Shown piece by piece: positions 16,933 through 25,588 of a DNA stretch of 52,706 nucleotides. This DNA is from an uncultured Eubacteriales bacterium (GTDB lineage Bacteria > Bacillota > Clostridia > Peptostreptococcales > Anaerovoracaceae). The position numbers and the translations under genes were made by a program. Positions within the stretch are counted from its first letter, which is position 1. Each line of letters opens with the position of its first letter. Where the stretch lies: contig CADCHO010000010.1 of NCBI GenBank assembly GCA_902801255.1, forward strand, positions 1 through 52,706, given 5' to 3'. Under the pieces are notes generated by a model. The model worked only from the letters and a program-made list of their open reading frames with translations. It was not told where the DNA came from and did not search any database.

Positions 16933-17889
16933 ATGCCAATAAAGATACAGAACGATCTTCCGGTCAAAAAGATACTGGAGGATGAAAACATTTTTGTTAT
17001 GGACGAGAGCCGTGCGGTCTCCCAGGATATAAGGCCGCTGGAGATCGCCATTCTCAATCTTATGCCGCTAAAGGAAGATACTGAACTTGATATACTCAGA
17101 GTCCTTTCAAATTTTCCTATTCAGCTTGAGATCACATTCCTTACTACTGCAACCCACCGCGGAAGCCACGTGGACAGGTCCCATCTCAATAAGTTTTATC
17201 AGACATTCAAAGATGTCAGGTACAAGCGCTTCGACGGACTGATCATCACAGGTGCCCCTGTGGAACAGCTGGAATTCGAAGAGGTAAACTACTGGAACGA
17301 GCTTTGCCAGATATTTGAATGGTCGAAGACACATGTGTATTCCACATTCCACATTTGCTGGGGTGCCCAGGCAGGACTGTACTATCACTACGGGATAGAG
17401 AAAAAGATGCTGCCTGCAAAGCTGAGCGGTGTGTATCTGCACCGTGTCATACACAGAAAGAAGATCCTCATGAGAGGCATGGACGATGAGTTTTATGTCC
17501 CTCAGTCGAGATATACAGGGCTGGATGAAGAGAAAGTCAGGAGCAACCCTGAACTCTATGTGGTTGCTGACAGCCCTGAGGCCGGAAGCTATCTTATTCT
17601 TGCAAACTCCTCAAGGCAGGTGTTTGTTACAGGACACTCGGAATATGACCGGTATGATCTTGACAAAGAATACAAGAGAGACCTTGCAAAGGGCCTGAAT
17701 CCGGATATCCCTGTCAATTACTATCCGGATGATGATCCTTCCAAAGAGCCGATACTCTCATGGCGTTCCAGTTCAAACTGCACCTATACCAACTGGCTCA
17801 ATCTCGTATATCAGGACACACCATACGACCTGAACGATCTGCGGCCTGTCGAAGAAGACAGCTACCTTATAAAGAACACACTGGAATAG
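16933..17889 (+). CDS. metA: Homoserine O-acetyltransferase (MetA family)
   Basis: Activates homoserine for methionine synthesis. The start is the ATG at 16933 (MPIKIQNDLP, the family's usual beginning, GGAG 6 nt before), not the ATG 18 nt upstream. With 318 residues, catalytic Cys142 is in STFHICWGAQA, and His235/Glu237 are in VTGHSEYDRYD. Residue 111 is Glu (TGAPVE), the determinant known to favour acetyl-CoA, whereas succinyl-CoA enzymes such as E. coli MetA have Gly. That fits the divergent metY. A terminator follows directly. Confidence 0.95.
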   Translation: MPIKIQNDLPVKKILEDENIFVMDESRAVSQDIRPLEIAILNLMPLKEDTELDILRVLSNFPIQLEITFLTTATHRGSHVDRSHLNKFYQTFKDVRYKRFDGLIITGAPVEQLEFEEVNYWNELCQIFEWSKTHVYSTFHICWGAQAGLYYHYGIEKKMLPAKLSGVYLHRVIHRKKILMRGMDDEFYVPQSRYTGLDEEKVRSNPELYVVADSPEAGSYLILANSSRQVFVTGHSEYDRYDLDKEYKRDLAKGLNPDIPVNYYPDDDPSKEPILSWRSSSNCTYTNWLNLVYQDTPYDLNDLRPVEEDSYLIKNTLE

Positions 17890-17917
17890 TCTGTTCTGCA
17901 TACATCAGAAGTTTAAA

Positions 17918-17954
17918 AAGCCGAAGCATTGCACACTGTGCAGTACTTCGGCTT
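17918..17954 (+). terminator. Intrinsic terminator after metA
   Basis: AAGCCGAAG (17918-17926) pairs with CTTCGGCTT (17946-17954); a second GCAC/GTGC stem forms inside the loop. A weak T-rich tail (TCTGTGAGTTTTT) follows. Confidence 0.7.
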
Positions 17955-18096
17955 CTGTGAGTTTTTGATGATTACCGCGATCGAAAGCAGCTTATCGAGT
18001 TCCCCTGGATAGTTGTGGAAACCATAATATGCAAAGTGTCATATTTTTGTTAAAATAACTATATTCACAAAGTCTTACGAACAAAGGAATCGCTAT

Positions 18097-21000
18097 ATGT
18101 CTGACAACAACACAAAAGTCTCAAAGCCGGAATCAATAAAGGAAGCGAACAGATATTTTCTGATTAAAATACTGTTCAACGCATTCCTGATATTTTTCGG
18201 AGCAGTAGTGATAGGAACGTTCCTTACTCAGATGCAGGCACAGACTGCGCTGGTCAAGCAGCAGGAAAACAGCAGACTTGCTCTCGAAGAAGCTGTATCT
18301 GCAATGGACAGCAATGTCCAGAACGCAGATGTTCTGTCTGCGATATTCCATGACGGGAACCAGGATGAACTCGACGATATGTGCCAGCTGTTCTCAAGCG
18401 GTCTGTTTGAGTCGATGGCCGACGAAAGCAGCGAAGAGAGATCAAGAATTTTCGGTGATATGGTCGAGCGCTCCGGTGTGAAATATCTCTTTCTCATGTC
18501 TATGGACGGCAAAATAGCTCTTTCTTCAAGCGCTGACTTATATGGCATTAACCCTGCATCAATGTCGCTTATGACACAGGAGAACATAAACCAGCTGCTC
18601 AAGGGAACGAAAGAAAACGACGGCACTATAAAACCTGTGACTATCAAAAACCGTTACGGCACATTCTATTTCTATTCCATGCCATACCGGTATCGTGGGA
18701 ACACTTACATCCTGTCTCTCGGAACAGAAGCTTCAGTACTCGATGTGCAGATCTCCTCTCTGACGGATGTTTCCGTTGTTCTCAGCAGGATCTCTGTAGG
18801 CAACGATGGCTTCGTTTTCGCGGTAAATAAAGAAGACGGCACATTCATTTATTACAAGAACGGAAACGAGATCCTGACAGGTCAGAAAGCTCTCAGCACC
18901 GGATTATCGGAGGAAGCTCTTACAGACGGGTATTCAGGTATTCAGGTGATCAACGGAGTCAAATATTATTGTGTGTCTAAAGATTACAACGGGCAGACCG
19001 TCATATCTGCTGTAGCCCAGACAGACAAAGTGTATAACCACGACAAGTATGTGCTGTTCTGGACGATCACCGGTTTTGTCCTGATCATGCTGATATGCCT
19101 TGCTTATGCGGTGATAGTCAGGAATGATTTTGTCAAACATGAGGTCATGACGGAAAGAGTAGTTCTTAACAAGAATCCTGATAACAAGCTGTTCTTTGAC
19201 CGCTCCATCTTCAACAAGGTATTTCCGCTTATCATTGCCGGCACTCTTGTAATGTTCGGAATCTCATTCTACACGCAGACACTTCTTGAGATCACAAACG
19301 GAATCGAAAGGTCTGATCTTGCAATCAATGAGGTTTCGGGCAGATATGAGGAAGGTCAGACAAACCGCGGTCTTATTCAGAATTATTATGACAACCGTTT
19401 CCTTTCAAAAGCCAGGCTGATCTCTTTCCTTATCGAAGAGGATCCATCAGTACTTAATGCATCTTCGGAGCATTATCACAATTACTATGATGACAATGGC
19501 AGCAAGCAGTTCATTAAAGACGACGAAGGCAACCGCCTGAAGTCGGTCGCATCCTCAGCCAGACTGCAGGAGCTTTGCGATGCAAATGACATTGATTCTG
19601 TTTATATATTTGATGAAGAAGGTCATACCATCGGAACAAATACTTCCAACTGGTTCTTTACTATAAGTCACAACGAGGAAGACCAGTCTTATCCTTTCCT
19701 TCAGGTTCTTGATGGCAGGACTGACAGCTTTGTACAGGAAGCAATGGAAAACGATCTTGGAGAACCCGCCCAGTATATCGGTGTAGCATTCAACTACTAT
19801 ACAAGAAAAAACGCAGACGGTGATACGGAATATATTTCGAGCTATGAGTATGAACAGGAAGGCGGATCTGATGATATTACAGTTCACAGAAGCATGCTTC
19901 AGATAGGGCTCAAATCCGAAGTATCGGGTAAGCTGTTTGAATCAACGGATGTCGGCAGCATACTTTCGACCAATATGCTTAACGATGGGTTCATGGTCAT
20001 GTTTGACAGCAGTAAAGATCATCGGTGCGTATATTCACCGAACGAGGCAAGCATCGGAAAGAAGGCTTCTTCTCTCGGCGTTTCATCAAAGGCTTTCAGC
20101 GGAGATAAATACTATGGCTTCGTAAATGTCGGAGGAACCGATTATTTCTCATGCTTCCGCTATAATGAAGGCTATTTCATCGGAACAGCTTTTCCTGAAA
20201 AAGAGATGTACAGAGCCCGCTTCATCATTGCATTGATAACATCGATCATTTGCTTCTTGCTTATAACTGTACTGACCGGTACGATCACTCTTACAAACGA
20301 GCATGAAGAAAGGCTGTACTCCACAATGACTGCAGACCAGGCTGCAAAAGGCATGAATTCACCGATCTTCAACATCATGCTTCCATCCGGACGCAGCACA
20401 TCGACCGTACAGGCAGCCGCCAGATGGGATAACCGCCGGATCTCATGGAGTGATAAGAGTCCTGAGCAAAAACTTATAGCAATGGTAACTGCGGTTATAG
20501 CTCTGCTGCTGTTTTATGTGATCATCACGATAGCAGGTGCAGACAAGATATTCGGTGAGAGTTCAATAATCAGATTCATCCTCAGCGGGGCCTGGGACAG
20601 AGGCAATAACATCTTTGCATGGAGCTCATGCGCACTTGTATTTATTACTATAATTATCGGAGTTGAGCTGTTCAGGATACCTGTAAGGATCACGACATCG
20701 CTCCTTGGCGCCAGAGGTGAAACTATAGGCCACCTTCTGCTCTCAGTAGTAAAGTACGGCGGAGCTATCGGAGGACTGTTCTACTGCCTGTATCTGCTTG
20801 GCATCGACTCATCCAAACTCCTTGCCAGTGCCGGTATCCTGTCCCTGATCATAGGCCTTGGAGCACAGAGTCTGATAAAGGATATCATTGCCGGTATCTT
20901 CATTGTATTTGAGGGAGATTTCAGAGTAGGCGATATCGTTACGATCGCAAACTACAGAGGTACAGTTATGGATATCGGTCTCAGAACCACAAAGATACTC

Positions 21001-21438
21001 GGAGCAGACGGCAATATAAAGATCTATAACAACAGTGAGATCTCAGGCATCCTGAATATGACACAGGAGGCGTCCTATGCGTTCTGCAATATCGATATAG
21101 AATACGGGCAGGATCTCGAGTATGTAGAGGAAGTTCTCAACAGAGAGCTCCCTCTGCTTAAGGAGAAGAACCACGCACTTATCGACGTATCTTTTATTGG
21201 TGTTTCCGAGCTCGGAAACAGCGGTGTCACGCTTTCTGTCATTGGTAAGTGTAATGAAAAAGACATCAATTCTGTCAGACGTTTCATCAACAGAGAGCTG
21301 CTGCAGATATTCTACAGGAATGGCATAAACGTTCCGTTCCCGAACATTACATTCTCCTCGCTTGATACAAGCGGACGTAAGACCATCGACGATCTGATTA
21401 AAAAAGAGAATGAGCAAAATGAGGAGAAGGGAGACTGA
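18097..21438 (+). CDS. Large sensor-mechanosensitive channel fusion (MscS family with two extracytoplasmic sensor regions)
   Basis: An 1113-residue membrane protein. Predicted order: membrane helix about 21-45; first outside region about 48-316 with Cache-like patterns (VKYLFLMSMDGKIALSS, VGNDGFVFAVNKEDGTFIYY); helices about 318-342 and 375-398; second outside region about 400-706 with similar patterns (IDSVYIFDEEGHTIGT, LNDGFMVMFDSSKDHRCVYSP); helix about 708-731; then helices about 792-812, 840-860 and 878-902. The C-terminus is a classic MscS domain: the pore helix around residue 909 (LLASAGILSLIIGLGAQ), then DIIAGIFIVFEGDFRVGDIV and the cytoplasmic beta/alpha-beta part. The pattern suggests a ligand-gated or ligand-tuned channel. 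AAGGA precedes the ATG by 9 nt. The next gene begins 2 nt after the stop. Confidence 0.85.
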   Translation: MSDNNTKVSKPESIKEANRYFLIKILFNAFLIFFGAVVIGTFLTQMQAQTALVKQQENSRLALEEAVSAMDSNVQNADVLSAIFHDGNQDELDDMCQLFSSGLFESMADESSEERSRIFGDMVERSGVKYLFLMSMDGKIALSSSADLYGINPASMSLMTQENINQLLKGTKENDGTIKPVTIKNRYGTFYFYSMPYRYRGNTYILSLGTEASVLDVQISSLTDVSVVLSRISVGNDGFVFAVNKEDGTFIYYKNGNEILTGQKALSTGLSEEALTDGYSGIQVINGVKYYCVSKDYNGQTVISAVAQTDKVYNHDKYVLFWTITGFVLIMLICLAYAVIVRNDFVKHEVMTERVVLNKNPDNKLFFDRSIFNKVFPLIIAGTLVMFGISFYTQTLLEITNGIERSDLAINEVSGRYEEGQTNRGLIQNYYDNRFLSKARLISFLIEEDPSVLNASSEHYHNYYDDNGSKQFIKDDEGNRLKSVASSARLQELCDANDIDSVYIFDEEGHTIGTNTSNWFFTISHNEEDQSYPFLQVLDGRTDSFVQEAMENDLGEPAQYIGVAFNYYTRKNADGDTEYISSYEYEQEGGSDDITVHRSMLQIGLKSEVSGKLFESTDVGSILSTNMLNDGFMVMFDSSKDHRCVYSPNEASIGKKASSLGVSSKAFSGDKYYGFVNVGGTDYFSCFRYNEGYFIGTAFPEKEMYRARFIIALITSIICFLLITVLTGTITLTNEHEERLYSTMTADQAAKGMNSPIFNIMLPSGRSTSTVQAAARWDNRRISWSDKSPEQKLIAMVTAVIALLLFYVIITIAGADKIFGESSIIRFILSGAWDRGNNIFAWSSCALVFITIIIGVELFRIPVRITTSLLGARGETIGHLLLSVVKYGGAIGGLFYCLYLLGIDSSKLLASAGILSLIIGLGAQSLIKDIIAGIFIVFEGDFRVGDIVTIANYRGTVMDIGLRTTKILGADGNIKIYNNSEISGILNMTQEASYAFCNIDIEYGQDLEYVEEVLNRELPLLKEKNHALIDVSFIGVSELGNSGVTLSVIGKCNEKDINSVRRFINRELLQIFYRNGINVPFPNITFSSLDTSGRKTIDDLIKKENEQNEEKGD

Positions 21439-21439
21439 T

Positions 21440-22525
21440 ATGAATAAAAAGAATAAACCGGGCCGGGTCCTTTTATCGTTTTTTATGATCATGTTGATCA
21501 CGCTCCTTGCTTCATGCTCCGGGAAAGAACCTGACAGTATCGTAAAAGCTGACACTAATCCCGAGACAGAAACAGTCAGACTTGCGATGTTTCAGAATGG
21601 TCATATTCTGAATGCCATTGCTGAAGAACAGGGATACCTTGAAGATGAGGGTATCAAAGTCGAACACGTTCCTGTAGAGACAGACTCCGAGGTATTCGAA
21701 GGGATAAAAAACGGAACGATAGATGTGGCCTCGAATTCAGGCACTAACCTTCCTCTGCAGCAGATTGCAGACGGACAGGAGCTTACTATATTCGGAGGAT
21801 ATCTGCTTACAGGATGTATGCCGATTTTTGCAAAGGTCGAAACCACGTGGAACGGAATAGAAGATCTTGCCGGCAAGACTATGGCATGTGAGCTGAATAT
21901 GTACGCAGTCTCCGGACCGTTGCTCGATAAGGGATACGATCCGCGTAATGATGTCAAATGGTACGATTCGGAAGACCAATACGACCGTATAAAAGCTGTA
22001 AAAGAAGGTACAGCTGATTACGGTCTGGTCGGTACGCAGCTTAATTATGATATTGACAGCGATCCCGAGCTCAAAGTATGCACTTATGCAAGTGACATTC
22101 TCCCGGACTATTCGTGCTGCCGTGTTGAAGCATCGACGGATTGGGTCAATAACAATCCGAACACAGTTAAAGCACTCCTCAGAGCATGGATCAGAGCACA
22201 GGCATACTACGAAAGCAACCACGAAGAATCAGTAGTGTTCATCAGCGAAACTACCGGACGCGACGAACAGGTTCTAAGGGCGCATATGGATAATCCTCAC
22301 TTTGAAATCAACACAGACCCTATGAAATCTTCAGTTGAAAGAGCATGGGATTATATGGATCGTTTAGGACTGCTTAATGCAGCTTCTAAAAAAATAGATA
22401 TTGACGAACATATCAATACAGAACTTTATAAGGAAGCCCTTGATGAATGCCAGTCAAAGTATGGTGAAGAGAATCCTGCTTTCTACGAAAAAATGCAGTC
22501 TCAGTATTCTGCCAATGATCAATAA
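21440..22525 (+). CDS. Solute-binding lipoprotein (ABC transporter NMT1/THI5-like)
   Basis: A 361-residue lipoprotein from the ATG at 21440, GGGAG 6 nt before it and 1 nt after the channel gene's stop. The signal ends in the lipobox LLASC. The mature protein is a type II periplasmic binding protein: VRLAMFQNGHILNAIAEEQGYLEDEGIKVE, GTIDVASNSG, GGYLLTGCM, WNGIEDLAGKTMA and DYGLVGTQ follow the NMT1/SsuA-like (NitT/TauT) pattern. No permease or ATPase gene is nearby; the partner is an MscS-type channel with two sensor regions. It could deliver ligand to those sensors, or work with a transporter encoded elsewhere. The ligand is unknown. Confidence 0.85.
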   Translation: MNKKNKPGRVLLSFFMIMLITLLASCSGKEPDSIVKADTNPETETVRLAMFQNGHILNAIAEEQGYLEDEGIKVEHVPVETDSEVFEGIKNGTIDVASNSGTNLPLQQIADGQELTIFGGYLLTGCMPIFAKVETTWNGIEDLAGKTMACELNMYAVSGPLLDKGYDPRNDVKWYDSEDQYDRIKAVKEGTADYGLVGTQLNYDIDSDPELKVCTYASDILPDYSCCRVEASTDWVNNNPNTVKALLRAWIRAQAYYESNHEESVVFISETTGRDEQVLRAHMDNPHFEINTDPMKSSVERAWDYMDRLGLLNAASKKIDIDEHINTELYKEALDECQSKYGEENPAFYEKMQSQYSANDQ

Positions 22526-22550
22526 CTACACCGGGACTGATGACAATTAA

Positions 22551-22590
22551 AAATGCCGGACACTGCAGACGCAGAGTTCCGGCATTTTTT
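22551..22590 (+). terminator. Intrinsic terminator after the binding-protein gene
   Basis: AAATGCCGGA (22551-22560) pairs with TCCGGCATTT (22578-22587), followed by more T. It also has an A-run on the other arm, so it may serve the converging gua operon as well. Confidence 0.85.
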
Positions 22591-22598
22591 CATTAAGA

Positions 22599-22769
22599 TT
22601 ATGACACCATTCTGTTTATCAAATATACGGCTATGCATATAACAAGCGCAGCCAGAAGTACTTTCGGGTTTGTAATGATCTTAAGCACAAATCCGATACC
22701 CTTGAACACGATGGAGAGTATCAGCAGCAATACTATTATACCGATTATTGCCAGTATTGTTGTTTCCAT
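22599..22769 (-). CDS. Small membrane protein, 56 residues
   Basis: A 56-codon reading frame with a strong GGAGG 9 nt before its ATG (22769). The protein METTILAIIGIIVLLL... has two hydrophobic segments (about 4-22 and 36-51) around a short KGIGFVLKIITNPK loop, typical of a two-helix membrane miniprotein. It begins 15 nt after the stop of the stand-alone GMP synthase gene and lies before the converging terminator, so it is the last gene of the guaB operon. The function is unknown. Confidence 0.7.
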   Translation of the reverse strand: METTILAIIGIIVLLLILSIVFKGIGFVLKIITNPKVLLAALVICIAVYLINRMVS

Positions 22770-22784
22770 TGATCCGGTCCTCCC

Positions 22785-23756
22785 TTACTCAAATTCGATT
22801 GTGCTTACAGGCTTATCCGAGATATCCCACATTACTCTGTTTACGCCGGGTACTGTTTCGATGATGCGATCTCTCATTCTCTTAAGCATCTCCCAAGGAA
22901 TCTCCACCGACTCTGCGGTTACCGCATCAACTGTGTTGATGGCCCTGATAATGACCGGCCAGCCCATATATCTCTTGCCTTCTTTGATTCCTGTCGACTG
23001 CATGTCAGGAATGACTGCAAAATACTGCCATGGCACGTTTTCCATCTTGCCGATCTCTTCTCTTACGATCGCATCGGCTTCTCTGAGAGCTTCGAGTCTG
23101 TCTCTTGTGATGGCGCCAGTGCATCTTACGCCGAGTCCGGGTCCCGGGAATGGCTGTCTGTATACCATGTTGTCAGGAAGTCCGAGTGCAGAGCCTACAA
23201 CTCTTACCTCATCCTTGTAGAGCAGCTTTACAGGCTCAACGAGCTCAAACTGAAGGTCTTCAGGGAGTCCTCCGACGTTATGGTGCGCTTTTACTCCGTC
23301 AGACTCCAGGATATCCGGATAAATTGTTCCCTGTCCGAGGAAAGCGATGCCGTCAAGCTTAGCAGCCTCTTCAGCAAACACATCGATAAACTCCTTGCCG
23401 ATGATCTTACGCTTTGTCTCAGGATCATCAACACCTGCGAGCTTGTCGAGGAATCTGTCTACAGCATCTACGTAAATGAGATTAGCGCCGAGCTCTTCTC
23501 TGAACACTTTGATAACCATCTCAGGCTCGCCCTTGCGAAGCAGGCCGTGATTGACATGAACGCAGACCAGATTGTCACCTATCGCCTTAATAAGCAGTGC
23601 AGCTACTACACTTGAATCAACGCCGCCTGAAAGAGCAAGAAGGACCTTCTTGTCTCCTACCTGAGCCTTGATCTCAGCGAGCTGCTCCTCGATGAACCTG
23701 TCAGCGAGTGCACGTGTAGTGATACGTTCCATTGTTTCCGGTCTGATGTTTCCCAT
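22785..23756 (-). CDS. guaA: GMP synthase ATP-pyrophosphatase subunit, glutaminase-less
   Basis: A 323-residue protein that starts where the glutaminase domain of normal GuaA ends, with GGAGG well placed before its own ATG; it is complete, not a fragment. PP-loop SGGVDSS (43-49), [34 protein letters not shown], and the C-terminal dimerisation domain ending KPVSTIEFE are all kept. This is the architecture of archaeal GuaAb, whose separate glutaminase subunit supplies ammonia. No such subunit gene is in the window, so it may use free ammonia or borrow ammonia. It is 47 nt downstream of guaB, so the two enzymes catalyse consecutive steps IMP to XMP to GMP from one transcript. Confidence 0.9.
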   Translation of the reverse strand: MGNIRPETMERITTRALADRFIEEQLAEIKAQVGDKKVLLALSGGVDSSVVAALLIKAIGDNLVCVHVNHGLLRKGEPEMVIKVFREELGANLIYVDAVDRFLDKLAGVDDPETKRKIIGKEFIDVFAEEAAKLDGIAFLGQGTIYPDILESDGVKAHHNVGGLPEDLQFELVEPVKLLYKDEVRVVGSALGLPDNMVYRQPFPGPGLGVRCTGAITRDRLEALREADAIVREEIGKMENVPWQYFAVIPDMQSTGIKEGKRYMGWPVIIRAINTVDAVTAESVEIPWEMLKRMRDRIIETVPGVNRVMWDISDKPVSTIEFE

Positions 23757-23803
23757 TTCTTTACCTCCATGAAACTCAGATGAGTGATACCGGCTATATA
23801 TTC

Positions 23804-25321
23804 TTAGCGTCCGCCGCCCGAGCTGCGGTTAGAAACTTCTTTAAGAATTACATCGTGCGCTCCGCCTTCCACGATGCTGACAGCCGATACGAGAGTCAGC
23901 TTGGCGTTTTTGTGGAATTCAGGGATGGTAAGTGATCCGCAATTGCACATCGTGGACTTTACCTTGCCCAGCGACACCTGTACGTTATCGTGGAGCGACC
24001 CGGCATACGGCACGTACGAATCTACGCCTTCTTCAAATTTAAGCTTGGCGTCTCCGCCTAAATCGTATCTCTGCCAGTTGCGTGCTCTTGCTGAACCCTC
24101 CCCCCAGTACTCCTTGACATAGGTTCCGTTGAGCATGAGCTTTGCGGAAGGCGATTCATCAAATCTTGCAAAGTATCTGCCGAGCATAATGAAGTCCGCG
24201 CCCATTGCAAGCGCAAGAGTCATGTGATAATCATAAACGATACCGCCGTCAGAGCAGATCGGTACATATACGCCCGTCTTTTTATAGTATTCATCTCTTG
24301 CCTGTGCTACCTCTATTACAGCTGAAGCCTGTCCGCGTCCGATGCCCTTCTGCTCACGGGTGATGCAGATGGAACCGCCGCCGATACCGACCTTTACGAA
24401 GTCAGCACCGCAGTCAGCGAGGAAGTTGAATCCGTCAGCATCAACAACATTGCCGGCGCCTACCTTGACCGTATCGCCGTAGTTGTCTCTGATCCACTTG
24501 AGTGTCACTGCCTGCCACTCGGAGTATCCCTCGGAAGAATCGATAGTCAGCACATCAACTCCTGCCTTGAGCAGCGCCGGTACTCTTTCCTTATAGTCTC
24601 TGGTGTTGATGCCTGCTCCGACGATATACCTCTTGTCTTCATCGAGCAGCTCCAGCGGATGCTCTTTATGCGAGTCATAGTCCTTGCGGAACACGAAAGA
24701 AGTAAGTCTCTGGTTTTCATCAATGATAGGCAGCTGATTTACCTTATTGTCCCAGAGAAGATCGTTTGCCTCGGAAAGAGTGATACCCTCTTTTCCGTAT
24801 ACCATATTATCAAAAGGCGTCATGAACTCGGAGACTTTTACATCGCGGCTCATGCGGGAGACCCTGTAATCCTTGCTTGTTACGATGCCAAGGAGCTTGC
24901 CGTCAGCTGTGCCGTCTTCGGTAATTGCGATAGTGGAATGTCCCTTGGCCGCTTTCAGATCGAGTACATCCTGAAGAGTCGCATCAGGCTTAAGGTTGGA
25001 ATCACTTGGTACGAAGCCCGCCTTGTAGCTCTTGGCCTTTCTGACCATTTCTGCCTGGCTTTCTATGGACTGCGAACCGAATATGAACGAGATGCCGCCC
25101 TCTTTTGCAAGAGCAACAGCCATGTTGTTGTCAGAAACAGCCTGCATGACAGCGGATGTCAGAGGAATGTTCATTGACAGAGCCGGTTCCTCGCCTTTTC
25201 TGTATCTGACTACCGGAGTCTTCAGTGATACGTTCTCAGGCCTTGCATCCATTCCGGAGTATCCCGGAATAAGCAGATATTCATTGAAAGTTCTTGATGG
25301 TTCCTTAAGAACAGTCGCCAT
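23804..25321 (-). CDS. guaB: IMP dehydrogenase, Tritrichomonas foetus-like type
   Basis: Oxidises IMP to XMP with NAD+. The 505-residue protein contains a CBS-pair insert (about 105-220) in the TIM barrel. Its sequence follows the protozoan T. foetus enzyme more than B. subtilis GuaB: the catalytic loop is [20 protein letters not shown] (Cys319) instead of GPGSICTTR, and the flap is [15 protein letters not shown] with Arg418-Tyr419. Position numbers match the T. foetus enzyme exactly as I recall it, including Asp261, Lys310, Arg382 and Glu431. Lys310/Glu431 are the residues linked to weak mycophenolic acid binding there. AGAGG precedes the ATG. It begins the gua operon. Confidence 0.93.
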   Translation of the reverse strand: MATVLKEPSRTFNEYLLIPGYSGMDARPENVSLKTPVVRYRKGEEPALSMNIPLTSAVMQAVSDNNMAVALAKEGGISFIFGSQSIESQAEMVRKAKSYKAGFVPSDSNLKPDATLQDVLDLKAAKGHSTIAITEDGTADGKLLGIVTSKDYRVSRMSRDVKVSEFMTPFDNMVYGKEGITLSEANDLLWDNKVNQLPIIDENQRLTSFVFRKDYDSHKEHPLELLDEDKRYIVGAGINTRDYKERVPALLKAGVDVLTIDSSEGYSEWQAVTLKWIRDNYGDTVKVGAGNVVDADGFNFLADCGADFVKVGIGGGSICITREQKGIGRGQASAVIEVAQARDEYYKKTGVYVPICSDGGIVYDYHMTLALAMGADFIMLGRYFARFDESPSAKLMLNGTYVKEYWGEGSARARNWQRYDLGGDAKLKFEEGVDSYVPYAGSLHDNVQVSLGKVKSTMCNCGSLTIPEFHKNAKLTLVSAVSIVEGGAHDVILKEVSNRSSGGGR

Positions 25322-25588
25322 ATTTCACCTCTTTATATTACAATTTTGAATAAAAACGATTGATTGTCAACCGTTATAAGCAACTAACTTTTCAGCATTT
25401 TTGAGCTGTTTCACACAATATAGCACTATTTTGGGGCTAAATAAAGCTATTTTTATATGTTAATTAATACTAACTTTTTTGAACTGTCAATGACCCTGCG
25501 CGACTTCTTGGGATGATGCTGAAAAGAGAGATTGTTATGGGTTTTTCGCTGATGTACAATAGGCATTGGCTGAAAAAAAGAGGTGCTT
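25322..25588. other. Divergent intergenic region between guaB and the MATE gene
   Basis: About 267 bases, AT-rich. A minus-strand TTGACA at about 25365 could be a -35 for guaB, but no good -10 is spaced correctly. I see no riboswitch, PurR box or hairpin terminator. Confidence 0.4.

Noticed and set aside
22633-23220. A 195-codon plus-strand frame opposite the GMP synthase subunit
   Set aside because: No SD or family match; it covers two real minus-strand genes.
22785-23756. Broken guaA pseudogene
   Set aside because: It has its own SD and start, complete PP-loop and C-terminal domain, and operon context with guaB; it is a real stand-alone subunit.
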